NCBI GenBank assembly: GCA_050949885.1
Contig: JBMNGO010000002.1
Location: forward strand, 124,001 to 188,000
From: JBMNGO01 sp050949885
Lineage (GTDB): Bacteria > Bacillota > Syntrophomonadia > Syntrophomonadales > Syntrophomonadaceae
Length of the DNA: 64,000 nt
Direction: 5' to 3'
Within the stretch, counting starts at the first letter, position 1. Each line of letters begins with the position of its first letter. The position numbers and the translations under genes are program-made. Below the pieces are notes generated by a model. That model had not been told where the DNA came from. It worked only from the letters and a program-made list of their open reading frames with translations, and searched no databases. Shown here one piece after another: positions 17,536-25,783 of this stretch.

Positions 17536-19731
17536 TTAGTTAACGGTTACAGTCTGGGTAGCTTCATCCCAAGCAACCGGAGCGCCAAAGGCCTGGGCTA
17601 CAAACCTGATGGGCAACATGGTCCGATCATTGGAAATCTCGGGAGCTACGTCCATGGTGATGCTTGCACCGTTGATCAGTAATGCAGTGCTGCCGATCTT
17701 CATCTGAACCACTTTGTCACCCTTCATCAGGGTTACAGTCTGGTTAGCCTGATCCCAAAGAATATTGTTGTCATTAATGCCTAATGCGTATGCAACATAA
17801 CGGATGGGCATATAAGTGCGGTCGCCCTTGATATAGGGAGCTACGTCCATTGTTTGTTCAACACCATTCAGAGTGTAGGTGGTTGAGCCAATAACAAAGC
17901 TTCCCTTGTACTTTTCAACAGCGCCGGCAGAGGTAACGTTGTTGGCAGCTACTACGGTTGCAGCAGTTCCTCTGTTTGCAATATTAGCCTTGTTGAGTGC
18001 ACTTCCGCCGATGGTGATCTTCATGGGACCTTCAGCGACGGTACGGTCTATAGTGTAATACAGGTTGGAAATGGTTATGGTACCAGCTTTGTCGCTGCCG
18101 CTCTTGATGGGAATATTCAATACATTATTTCTGGTTCCATCAGCACCGATTCCTCTGGTTACAGTGCCAATCTTTATTTCATCAGAAGCAACTGTAGGCA
18201 GCTTGGAGAAGCTTACGCCAGCCGGAGCAGTCAAAGTCAGCACATCACCACTTTTATCAGCTATTGCTCCAGCTACGGTTTCGGTGATAATTATATCAGC
18301 ACCGGGTTGATCCTGGGCACCGATAATAACGTTTACAGGATCGCACTCAGCAGTTATCGGAGCTATAACCTCAGCTACGGTAATCTCTTCATCGATTCCT
18401 GCACTGCCGCTAATATCAACAGTGATAGGTCCTGTGTAGTTTACCGCAACTTTGATTTGGGCTTCAATTTCCATTTTGCCTTTGTTCGCAGGATTATTTG
18501 TTAAACTTAATTTTACCTTTTCAGGCGAGTTTGTATAAACACTGGCAGCTGCATTAAGGACGCCCCCTTTGTTTTTCGGGGTTACACTTCCCCATTCACA
18601 GCCATCGGGCAGTTCCATAATAATAGTTCTGCCATCTAACAGACTGCCTTTAACCTCTTCTTGAATGGTAATTTTGGATATTTCAGCATCGTCACCGGTA
18701 CGCCCGGCTATGATAGTCTTGTCGGGATCTGCCACTTCAATGGCATAGCCATAATCAGTATAAGTCCCTACAACCAGTGTGCTGGGGCTATAAGTAGACT
18801 TACCTGATACGGAAACTTCTACTTCACCGAAATCAGCTTCGTCATCAATTACGTCAATATTAGCTGATATTCTGTAAATGCTCTTTGGTTCTGTTACTTT
18901 AGTGCGGTTAATTTCAAGAGTACGTCCATCGGTGGCAGTGACGGCCTTCACTACTTCACCCGAATTACTCCCGTCCTTAACAATTTTTACTGTGGCATCT
19001 GCAACAGCCCATTCAAAACCTCTGGGAAGCTTAAATTTCAGAGTACCAGTTCCCTCTTTTAATCCACCCTTAGAATCTTCTTGAATGGTGATCTCTACGG
19101 TATTAGTTTTTCCGTCTTCAATTACTATGTCGTCAACAACTGAAAGTTTAACTGCGCCGCCGGCAACATTGGCCACTGTTACAGTGTTGCTGGAAAATTG
19201 GCCGGCTATATTGGTAATAGTAACATCAATCGGGCCTGTTTCCCTATCGGCAGCAATGGTAGGATTGCCTCCAGCATTTAAGTTCAACTGCAACCGGACA
19301 TCGTCCATATCAACAGGTATGTCATCTACATCTACACGGATTTCCTTGTCATTTAACAGTTTTGCAGTTCCAACTTGTGATCCTTTTTCCCAAAGGTCAA
19401 CAGTAGCGTCCCCGTTGTTGTATTTCTCATTTTTTGAAACGGTCAGAACTTTTTTTCCGTCAATAGCTGGGTTGAAGCTTACGTCAGCGGGTAACCGGAC
19501 TAAGAATTGTGTTTCATATGTTGCGGGGTCTAAATCCGTTTTTTGGACCAGAACATCAATGTCGATCAGTATAGTACCCAGAGCCTGGGGTGTGCCATCG
19601 GCAAGTACTGTCGGGGTGGTAACAGTATAATACTCTGTTGCCGCGCTGGCAGTGCCTACGCCGATGAACATGGTCATAAGCATAGTACATACGAGCAGCA
19701 TGGCTAATCTCTTGTTCCTTACTTTTATCAA
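17536..19731 (-). CDS. Large secreted surface protein with C-terminal stalk domain
   Basis: The product has 731 residues with a signal peptide (about 1-31, ending ASAA). A long beta-rich region follows with at least three internal repeats. The repeat theme is ITIQE..KG.L..G followed by a LP.G.EW-type strand, near residues 210-260, 350-390 and, more weakly, 480-520. A duplicated stalk domain closes the protein (about 610-731; RTYMPIRYVAYALG and RTMLPIRFVAQAFG). It contains no cysteine beyond the signal region. TTG 19731 is used: GGAGG is 8 nt upstream and it gives a basic n-region. It has an ECF-type promoter matching the neighbouring sigma gene's own and a long structured leader. It may be an abundant wall or surface-layer component (inference). 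Confidence 0.88.
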   Translation of the reverse strand: MIKVRNKRLAMLLVCTMLMTMFIGVGTASAATEYYTVTTPTVLADGTPQALGTILIDIDVLVQKTDLDPATYETQFLVRLPADVSFNPAIDGKKVLTVSKNEKYNNGDATVDLWEKGSQVGTAKLLNDKEIRVDVDDIPVDMDDVRLQLNLNAGGNPTIAADRETGPIDVTITNIAGQFSSNTVTVANVAGGAVKLSVVDDIVIEDGKTNTVEITIQEDSKGGLKEGTGTLKFKLPRGFEWAVADATVKIVKDGSNSGEVVKAVTATDGRTLEINRTKVTEPKSIYRISANIDVIDDEADFGEVEVSVSGKSTYSPSTLVVGTYTDYGYAIEVADPDKTIIAGRTGDDAEISKITIQEEVKGSLLDGRTIIMELPDGCEWGSVTPKNKGGVLNAAASVYTNSPEKVKLSLTNNPANKGKMEIEAQIKVAVNYTGPITVDISGSAGIDEEITVAEVIAPITAECDPVNVIIGAQDQPGADIIITETVAGAIADKSGDVLTLTAPAGVSFSKLPTVASDEIKIGTVTRGIGADGTRNNVLNIPIKSGSDKAGTITISNLYYTIDRTVAEGPMKITIGGSALNKANIANRGTAATVVAANNVTSAGAVEKYKGSFVIGSTTYTLNGVEQTMDVAPYIKGDRTYMPIRYVAYALGINDNNILWDQANQTVTLMKGDKVVQMKIGSTALLINGASITMDVAPEISNDRTMLPIRFVAQAFGAPVAWDEATQTVTVN

Positions 19732-19950
19732 TGAATTTCCCTCCTTAATAATATTTTCTCCTTGTTTTCAGGTAATCAGGGGGTATTCCCCAAACTTTGA
19801 GATGATCATCGAATTACTTCGACAGGCTGAAAATTCTTTCTTTGAGTACTCCCCTCCTTTGGCTGCCGGCCTTATGTAAGTTTGTTGGGCCGGCCTTTTC
19901 CGCCAGTTATAACATTCCCAGGCCTTGCGGCCGGAATATTCTGGCTACCT
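19732..19950 (-). other. Long structured 5' leader of the surface protein gene
   Basis: The transcript from the ECF promoter would have a leader of about 220 nt. It contains a 12-bp hairpin capped by a GCAA tetraloop (about 19912-19939; lower stem AATATTCC / GGAATGTT with a G-U pair). A GGCCGGC-based stem (about 19866-19896) and a hairpin TCGAA-GTAA-TTCGA (about 19809-19822) follow, then GGGG-AATA-CCCC near 19782-19793. GNRA loops and the G-U pair form only on the minus strand, which supports this orientation. No known riboswitch class was recognised. Confidence 0.5.
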
Positions 19951-19957
19951 GTTATGG

Positions 19958-19987
19958 TTAGACGCAAAAGCCATCCAAAAAGTTCCC
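19958..19987 (-). promoter_or_regulatory. ECF-sigma promoter of the 731-aa surface protein gene
   Basis: On the minus strand GGGAACTTTTT (19977-19987) and GTCTAA (19958-19963) are separated by 13 nt, giving a 30-nt unit. The unit in front of the ECF sigma gene has the same -35, same -10 and same overall length. GGAAC/GTC elements are typical of ECF sigma factors. Confidence 0.72.
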
Positions 19988-20121
19988 GGTAAGGCAAAAA
20001 AATTTTCTCTTGTTGTGAATTTGAGTATCTACCATAATATTATTAAATTGCTTTATGATTTGTTGGCTTCTATCTTAATTGATACTCCTGTTCAAAGTTT
20101 TTTATTTTACTTATAGTTATT

Positions 20122-20151
20122 GGGAACTTTTTTCAAGCCAATGGTGTCTAA
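20122..20151 (+). promoter_or_regulatory. Autoregulatory ECF-sigma promoter of the sigma factor gene
   Basis: GGGAACTTTTT (20122-20132) and GTCTAA (20146-20151) form a 30-nt unit 48 nt upstream of the TTG start. It is the same in both boxes and total spacing as the promoter facing the other way at 19958-19987. Confidence 0.72.
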
Positions 20152-20199
20152 ATAAGTGACCGGGGAATTGTCTCCGGTTGTTCAGGGAGTGTATGGTCT

Positions 20200-20787
20200 T
20201 TGACTTTTACCAAGGAGCTGGTGGAAAAGGCGCAAAAGGGTGACCTGGCAGCTTTTGAGGAGCTGGTGGTTATTTACCAGGATCGGGTATTCACCCATTG
20301 CTGTCATTTGACCGGCAACAGAGATGACGGTCAGGATCTAGCCCAGGATGTTTTTGTTCAGGCTTTTAAAAGCATCAAAAGTTTCCGCTTTAAAGCGGAT
20401 TTTGGCACCTGGCTGCACCGGATTGCCGTAAACAGCTGGATAAACCAGGTAAGAAAGCAGAACAAAATCTCCTTTATATTCCTGGATGAACCCATAAAAA
20501 ACCTAAATGGTGAGGCTAAGCGGGAACTGGCAGCAGTAGATGAGCCCCTGGATATGCAGGTGGAACGCCAGGAGTTCCTGAGTATTATTCAATCAGCCTT
20601 AAACAATCTTTCCCCGGAATATCGTGTTGTATTGGTACTGCGGGAAATCGAAGGCTACAGCTATGAAGAGATTATGAAAATGTTAAATTGCTCCTTAGGT
20701 ACTGTTAAATCCCGCCTCAACCGGGCCAGAAGGGCTTTAAAGGCGGAGCTGGAAAATAGCGGCATTTTAAGAGGGTTTTCTATTTAA
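20200..20787 (+). CDS. ECF-type RNA polymerase sigma factor
   Basis: The product has 195 residues: region 2 (about 10-80, GNRDDGQDLAQDVFVQAFK and the -10-recognising segment) and region 4 (about 128-185, LSPEYRVVLVLREIEGYSYE with the HTH IMKMLNCSLGTVKSRLNRA). An acidic linker joins them. The start is TTG 20200 with AGGGAG 9 nt upstream; an ATG at 20193 is in another frame. The anti-sigma gene follows after 13 nt. Two matching ECF promoters suggest it controls itself and the divergent surface-protein gene. Confidence 0.95.
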   Translation: MTFTKELVEKAQKGDLAAFEELVVIYQDRVFTHCCHLTGNRDDGQDLAQDVFVQAFKSIKSFRFKADFGTWLHRIAVNSWINQVRKQNKISFIFLDEPIKNLNGEAKRELAAVDEPLDMQVERQEFLSIIQSALNNLSPEYRVVLVLREIEGYSYEEIMKMLNCSLGTVKSRLNRARRALKAELENSGILRGFSI

Positions 20788-20800
20788 AGGGTGTGACACG

Positions 20801-21826
20801 ATGAATTGTAAAAAAGCCAAAAGTCATTTTTCCCTGTTATTGGATAATGACCTGGATCAGACCTCATCCCATGCGTTGATGCGGCATCTGTCCCAATGCC
20901 CGGACTGTGCCCGGGAATGGCAGGAGTTCAAGCATATATCCCTGGCCTTAAAAGAAATCGGTCGGGATGTGCTGTCTGCTCCGGAAAGTTTCAGTTCCGA
21001 GGTTATGGGCAGAATTAGAATGGATAGTAAAGTAAAGCGCACCGGGGCCTTGAGGAGATGGAAAACCGCCCTGGCCGGAGTGGCGGCTGCAGTTCTTTTG
21101 GTTTTCGGTTCTCTTTCTGTTATGCCCGGCCTCCTGGATGCGCCGGAAGTAAATATAGCTCAGGACCCAGGCTCCAAGGACGCCTTACCGCCGGGTAATT
21201 CTGCGGTTATCCCCGATCCGGCCGATGATCCTGATCCGGATACTTCAGGTAAGGTGCAGCCCCCGGATACCGCTGATCCGGATTTATTGGATATTCTTAA
21301 AACAGCAAAGGACCCCGGTACTACGCCAACCCAACCCTCCAATCATGAAGAGCCGGTTAATATAGCTGAGGAACCTTTTATGGAAGTCCCGGCACCAGTT
21401 CTCCTGGATAAGGAGAGGACTATTTTGACCATAGGTGTAAAAATGGACTTTGCTGATCCAGACGCAGCCATGGTCAGGGTGCGGGAAGGCGCTGCAGCAG
21501 CGGGAGGTTTCTTTGAGTCTTTAGGCCAGAAAGGCGAAGGCGGTGACAATGTATACAAGATCGTTATCCCGGCCTCATCATATGAGGATTATCTGAATTC
21601 CGTCTGCAGCTTGGGCACGGTAGTCACCCAGCAGGAGGAAAAAGAAGATATTACATCTCACTATTCTGAGCTTCTGCAGCAGTACGGAGTGCTTTGCGAG
21701 CATTTGCAGACAGCGGAAGATGAGCACGAAAAGCTGGATCTGGAGGGTCAAAAAAGGGCTCTGGAACAACAGCTCTATACCTGGGATAAAGAATCCAACC
21801 AGGTGACAATTTTACTCTGGTCATAA
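20801..21826 (+). CDS. Membrane-anchored zinc anti-sigma factor with extracytoplasmic domain
   Basis: The product has 341 residues. The cytoplasmic N-terminus is a zinc anti-sigma domain with His29, Cys33 and Cys36 (HLSQCPDC). One membrane helix lies at about 86-108. A long Pro/Asp-rich linker (about 115-200) leads to a DUF4349-like extracytoplasmic domain with a coiled-coil stretch (about 290-325). It should hold the upstream ECF factor at the membrane until a surface signal causes release. The outer signal is unknown. The assignment of the C-terminal domain is tentative. Confidence 0.88.
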   Translation: MNCKKAKSHFSLLLDNDLDQTSSHALMRHLSQCPDCAREWQEFKHISLALKEIGRDVLSAPESFSSEVMGRIRMDSKVKRTGALRRWKTALAGVAAAVLLVFGSLSVMPGLLDAPEVNIAQDPGSKDALPPGNSAVIPDPADDPDPDTSGKVQPPDTADPDLLDILKTAKDPGTTPTQPSNHEEPVNIAEEPFMEVPAPVLLDKERTILTIGVKMDFADPDAAMVRVREGAAAAGGFFESLGQKGEGGDNVYKIVIPASSYEDYLNSVCSLGTVVTQQEEKEDITSHYSELLQQYGVLCEHLQTAEDEHEKLDLEGQKRALEQQLYTWDKESNQVTILLWS

Positions 21827-21833
21827 GATTGGC

Positions 21834-21863
21834 AAAGCCCGCTTCTTCTGAAAGCGGGCTTTT
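21834..21863 (+). terminator. Terminator of the sigma/anti-sigma operon
   Basis: An 11-bp stem (AAAGCCCGCTT / AAGCGGGCTTT, 6-7 nt loop) is followed by a run of T. It lies 8 nt beyond the anti-sigma stop. Confidence 0.92.
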
Positions 21864-21954
21864 TTAATGTCAGCTTTGATAACTGGGCTTTGCCTCTTAA
21901 ATAGTAATAAGGAACTCCCCTGCTTAAGCACTACCCTAATTATCTTCCCTACCT

Positions 21955-24900
21955 TTATCCCCTCACGGAACCAATAGACCCCATCACCGTATCCAACACT
22001 GCTGCGGCTTCTCCGCGGGTTACCGGCTGGGCAGGATTATTAAACCTGTCCTTCAGCAAACCGGCCAGCCAATCATAATCATAGGCTTGCTCATATGCCT
22101 CCCGGGCCCAGCCAGGAATTCCTGGCGGTAAGGTCCTCTCTTCTGGGGTGGCTCCTTTTTGGTCCTGGTCAGCTTTTCTTATCATGCGCCCGATAATAGT
22201 GATTACTTCGCTCTGGGTAACCGGATGATTGGGCAGCACCGCTCCCCCGGGGTACCCCATCAGCAATCCCTGGTGTTTGGCCCAATATACAGCTTCCATA
22301 GCCCACCAGGGTATTTCATAATTATCGGAAAAATAATTATGTACGGCATTTCCATTATTGGGCAAAATACCGGTCCTTGAGAGCAGCGTAATAAACTCTG
22401 CCCTGGTAATTGGTTCCCGAGGGCGGAAACTGCCGTCGGCAAAACCGGTTAAAATCCCCTGGCGGGCAAGGTTTAGTATCGGTTCCTTGGCCCAGTAGTC
22501 ATCAATATCGCTGAATTGGTCAGCCTTGCTTGCCGGAAATTCCTGAATCTTTACCTCCTGTCCGGTTATTCCTCCAGTGGCAGCGTCTTCAGCAATAACC
22601 CGCAATTGCTGCTCATTCTCCAGGATAGGGAAAAGCCTGCCGAAAGTACCGTCTTGATCAGTCAAGACGGTTTCGTGGCTGCCGTTATCCCTATACAAAA
22701 TTACCCGGTCGGCCGTTGAACTGCCTTTTACGATTAAGACCCCGTTTAACCGGTAGGCGTTTATGGTTAGCTGGGGAGGTGTTGCCGAAGAGTCAACTTT
22801 TACTTCCACCCGGGCTAAAAAATTCGGCCAGGGATGAAGGGCAGCCAGGGTGGTGATCAGCACTTGATCACCGGGGCGGATGCTTTCCGGAGCAATTTGG
22901 TAGCCGCCCTTGGTTATACGGGTTAAATTGTTCAAGGGATACATGGAACCGTCACTCATACGCAGGCTGTTGGCGGCCTGATCAAAGGATACGAAGGTTT
23001 TCACCGTGTCCTCCGCAGTGCGGGCTTTATCAACCCGTACTATTTGCCCGGTCTTCTGATCTATAATAAGCCTTACCCAGTTCCCGGAAGTGATAAGGGA
23101 CTGGTCTACTTTTATACCCCGGTCATATACCTCCAGTTCCCCATCCACATCATACATTTTAAAATTATTGCGGTTATCAAATAAATAAAAACTGTGGTTC
23201 TTTTTGCTGAAATATACCACCCGGCCATATACTACCTCTCTAAAGGCGGAGAGGTTAATAATATCGTCAGTTCCCGGATTGAGCAAAGCCACAATGTAAT
23301 CACCCGGCTGCAAGTCCTGCAGATGTTCTGCCTCATTATCCCTGGCAACCGCCGCCCCCGGGAAGAGACGATAAGTCTTGCCTGATTCCAGTATCAATTC
23401 TTCTTCTGAGCTTTCTTTGACCTTGCCAATAACCAGGTTTCTGCTCACCTTTATGTACTGCACCAGATCAGTTACCGGTGATATTACCAGGGTAACCCTC
23501 ATACCGGGGGTAAGCTTGCCTAAAAAAGCCACTTCCCCTGAACTATAGGGAGCATCCACAGGAGAACAGTCCACAACCGTATCTGCATAGGAAATGTGTG
23601 CAGAAGGCCCTATTTTGAAAGTTTTATCATTATTCAACAATTCCAGTTCATGATTTTCAGAATCTATATGTTTAATAAAGCCGCTCACTTCCCGGTAACT
23701 GGCAGTCAACCGCCAAATGGTCTGTAATCCGGGATTTATCGAAGCAGATACCTCCGATCCGGACGGTATATCCAAAATGCTGTCAATATACTCGCCATTT
23801 ACGGATACCGCTCCATCTTCCTTAATATTCGCATGGGGATCCATATGGAACCCGCCTTCCCGCAGACTGCTGTTGGCTTCCACTACTAGCGGTTTATCTC
23901 TTTCATCTATCACCTGAATCCCCGGGCTGTCCCAGGTGCTTCCGGCAATATAGGCGGATTGGACCGCGATATATATATCGCTGCCTCTTTCTATCTGGTC
24001 GATTTCCACCGGTTGTCCGTCTACCGAACTAAAAAGTCTCAGTTTTTCCAGGTTAATTTTCTCGCCGTCGGCCAGTTCTATTTCTTTATTCCCTACCCCG
24101 GTTATAATACCTTGTTTCAGCTTTTGGCCGTAAACCACGGAATAGTCTTGCTTGTCAATAATCTTTTGCCCAACTACGGTTATTAAATATCTGCCGGGAA
24201 TTGGATCTTTAATATAGACCTGTTCTATATTGTTTATCCCATCAACCTGTCCCCGGCCGGAAAAATCGTTGCCGTAATATTCCTTGCCATTGGGATCACG
24301 GACTACCAGGTTCAGGTTATTTACCAGAGCCGGACCGGTACCGGTCCTGGCTGGAGGATCAACCCAAGCCAGAGTTGCTTTGAACGGACCCTCGGCTCCT
24401 TCCGGCAGGTAATACTCATAATCATGTACCTGGCCTTCCTTAATTTCTATCGGATTCTCATTAAATTGAAACAGGTATTCCCGCAAAGCCAGGATGGTTC
24501 CCGCCAGATCGAGAATACCAAAGCCCTCTATGTTTGAAGGGGCATTTGGATGGAGCCTGGCTCCGTTGACCAGAAGGGCTTTTAAAAGGTCGGAGGAGGG
24601 ATTAGCTATACCCCGGTATTTTTCCAGGTATTCCGCCACCAAGGCTACAGCTCCTCCGGTAACTGCAGCAGCCATGCTGGTGCCTCCCAAACGGGTATAA
24701 TGCGGGTTGGCATTTAAATTGCTTTTTACTCCGGAAGAGCAGGCAGAAATTATAGCTGATCCGGGGGCCAGGAGTTCGGGTTTAATACGGCCATCAGCAG
24801 CCGGGCCCCGGGAGGATGAATCAGCAATCATTTGGGCATCCCGGGCTTCCGGGCTAAAAGCCGGACGCGGCACCTGACTGGACCCTACCGTAAGCACATT

Positions 24901-25587
24901 CTTGCTATTGGCCTCCGCGGTAAGGCTGCCTTTCCCAGGACCATCATTGCCTGCACCAAAAATCGGCAAAAAATCGGGGTGCTGATAGACAAACCGGTCT
25001 ATTTGTGATGATCGGCTGCTATAGGTATTCAGCCTTCCCCCCCAGGCATTTACGTGTACCCTTACCCCTGCTTCATAAGCAGGCTCAAAAAGGGTGTTAA
25101 TGTTCGCAGGTACCTTTAATTCTCCCTGGTTGTCCAGCAGGGCTTGAAAATAAAGGGTAGCTTCCGGAGCTATGCCTCTATATTTCCCTTCTGAGGCCTT
25201 TCCGCTACCAACTATAGTGGCAGCCATATGGGTACCATGGCCAATAGGGTCGTCCGGCACTTCCCGGCCGGCATAGGACTTGAGCATGGCTACCCGAGGC
25301 CTTTTTCCTTTTTCACTCTGCAAATCAGGATGAATATCGCTAAGACTGCCCTTATCCAAACCGCTGTCAGCAATACCAATTGTCTGCCCCTGACCGGACA
25401 AACCAGGGACGGCGGGAACAAAACCCGTGTATAAAGGGGTAGCGCCGATAATATCAGAAGCCCGGTCATTCAGCAGCGCTTCCTGGCGGTTGGCATCATA
25501 GGCTGGGCAAATTTTGCAGACAAAAGCAATGGTTACCGCCATAAACAAAAAAACCAGCAACCACGGCTTTTTATGTATAAATTGCAT
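21955..25587 (-). CDS. Giant subtilisin-like S8 protease with C-terminal SLH domains
   Basis: The product has 1210 residues with a signal peptide (about 8-30). The subtilisin catalytic domain has Asp74 (IADSGLD), His117 (GHGTH), oxyanion Asn214 and Ser304 (GGTSMAAA), so it should be active. A P-domain-like beta region and a long region of repeated small beta domains (about 480-960) follow. Three SLH modules end the protein (about 1030-1210; ITRAEFITLL, VTQSEVITII, VTRGEAAAVL). SLH modules bind pyruvylated wall polysaccharide, made here by csaB. The start ATG lies behind AAAAGGAG. It is convergent with the sigma operon. Confidence 0.93.
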   Translation of the reverse strand: MQFIHKKPWLLVFLFMAVTIAFVCKICPAYDANRQEALLNDRASDIIGATPLYTGFVPAVPGLSGQGQTIGIADSGLDKGSLSDIHPDLQSEKGKRPRVAMLKSYAGREVPDDPIGHGTHMAATIVGSGKASEGKYRGIAPEATLYFQALLDNQGELKVPANINTLFEPAYEAGVRVHVNAWGGRLNTYSSRSSQIDRFVYQHPDFLPIFGAGNDGPGKGSLTAEANSKNVLTVGSSQVPRPAFSPEARDAQMIADSSSRGPAADGRIKPELLAPGSAIISACSSGVKSNLNANPHYTRLGGTSMAAAVTGGAVALVAEYLEKYRGIANPSSDLLKALLVNGARLHPNAPSNIEGFGILDLAGTILALREYLFQFNENPIEIKEGQVHDYEYYLPEGAEGPFKATLAWVDPPARTGTGPALVNNLNLVVRDPNGKEYYGNDFSGRGQVDGINNIEQVYIKDPIPGRYLITVVGQKIIDKQDYSVVYGQKLKQGIITGVGNKEIELADGEKINLEKLRLFSSVDGQPVEIDQIERGSDIYIAVQSAYIAGSTWDSPGIQVIDERDKPLVVEANSSLREGGFHMDPHANIKEDGAVSVNGEYIDSILDIPSGSEVSASINPGLQTIWRLTASYREVSGFIKHIDSENHELELLNNDKTFKIGPSAHISYADTVVDCSPVDAPYSSGEVAFLGKLTPGMRVTLVISPVTDLVQYIKVSRNLVIGKVKESSEEELILESGKTYRLFPGAAVARDNEAEHLQDLQPGDYIVALLNPGTDDIINLSAFREVVYGRVVYFSKKNHSFYLFDNRNNFKMYDVDGELEVYDRGIKVDQSLITSGNWVRLIIDQKTGQIVRVDKARTAEDTVKTFVSFDQAANSLRMSDGSMYPLNNLTRITKGGYQIAPESIRPGDQVLITTLAALHPWPNFLARVEVKVDSSATPPQLTINAYRLNGVLIVKGSSTADRVILYRDNGSHETVLTDQDGTFGRLFPILENEQQLRVIAEDAATGGITGQEVKIQEFPASKADQFSDIDDYWAKEPILNLARQGILTGFADGSFRPREPITRAEFITLLSRTGILPNNGNAVHNYFSDNYEIPWWAMEAVYWAKHQGLLMGYPGGAVLPNHPVTQSEVITIIGRMIRKADQDQKGATPEERTLPPGIPGWAREAYEQAYDYDWLAGLLKDRFNNPAQPVTRGEAAAVLDTVMGSIGSVRG

Positions 25588-25713
25588 AAATATATTCTCC
25601 TTTTATGTACACTATCTAAACAGCAGATAATTTCTGGATTCGATAGTTATACGCCATATTCTCCATTAGCTTTCATGTCTCCTGCAAAATTTTAGTGCCA
25701 ATATTTGTTGCTC

Positions 25714-25755
25714 AGAAACTGGAGACCGGCTGCCCAGCCTGGATAAAGCATCGTG
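25714..25755 (-). repeat. Partial inverted copy of the 176-bp tandem repeat core
   Basis: On the minus strand this ~42-nt segment matches the conserved start of the repeat units at 28411-28937 (a stretch containing TTTATCCAGGCTGGGCAGCC) with only a few differences. It lies about 30 nt beyond the stop of the amidase gene, so copies in opposite orientation flank that gene. Confidence 0.8.
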
Positions 25756-25783
25756 ATGGCCCTTACCTTTGCTCCTGCTCATT

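Noticed and set aside
19920..19990. Resemblance of GACGCAAAAGCC on the plus strand to the c-di-GMP-I riboswitch
   Set aside because: The GGGCAAACC partner, tetraloop and second stem are missing, and the segment is better explained as the complement of the minus-strand ECF promoter.
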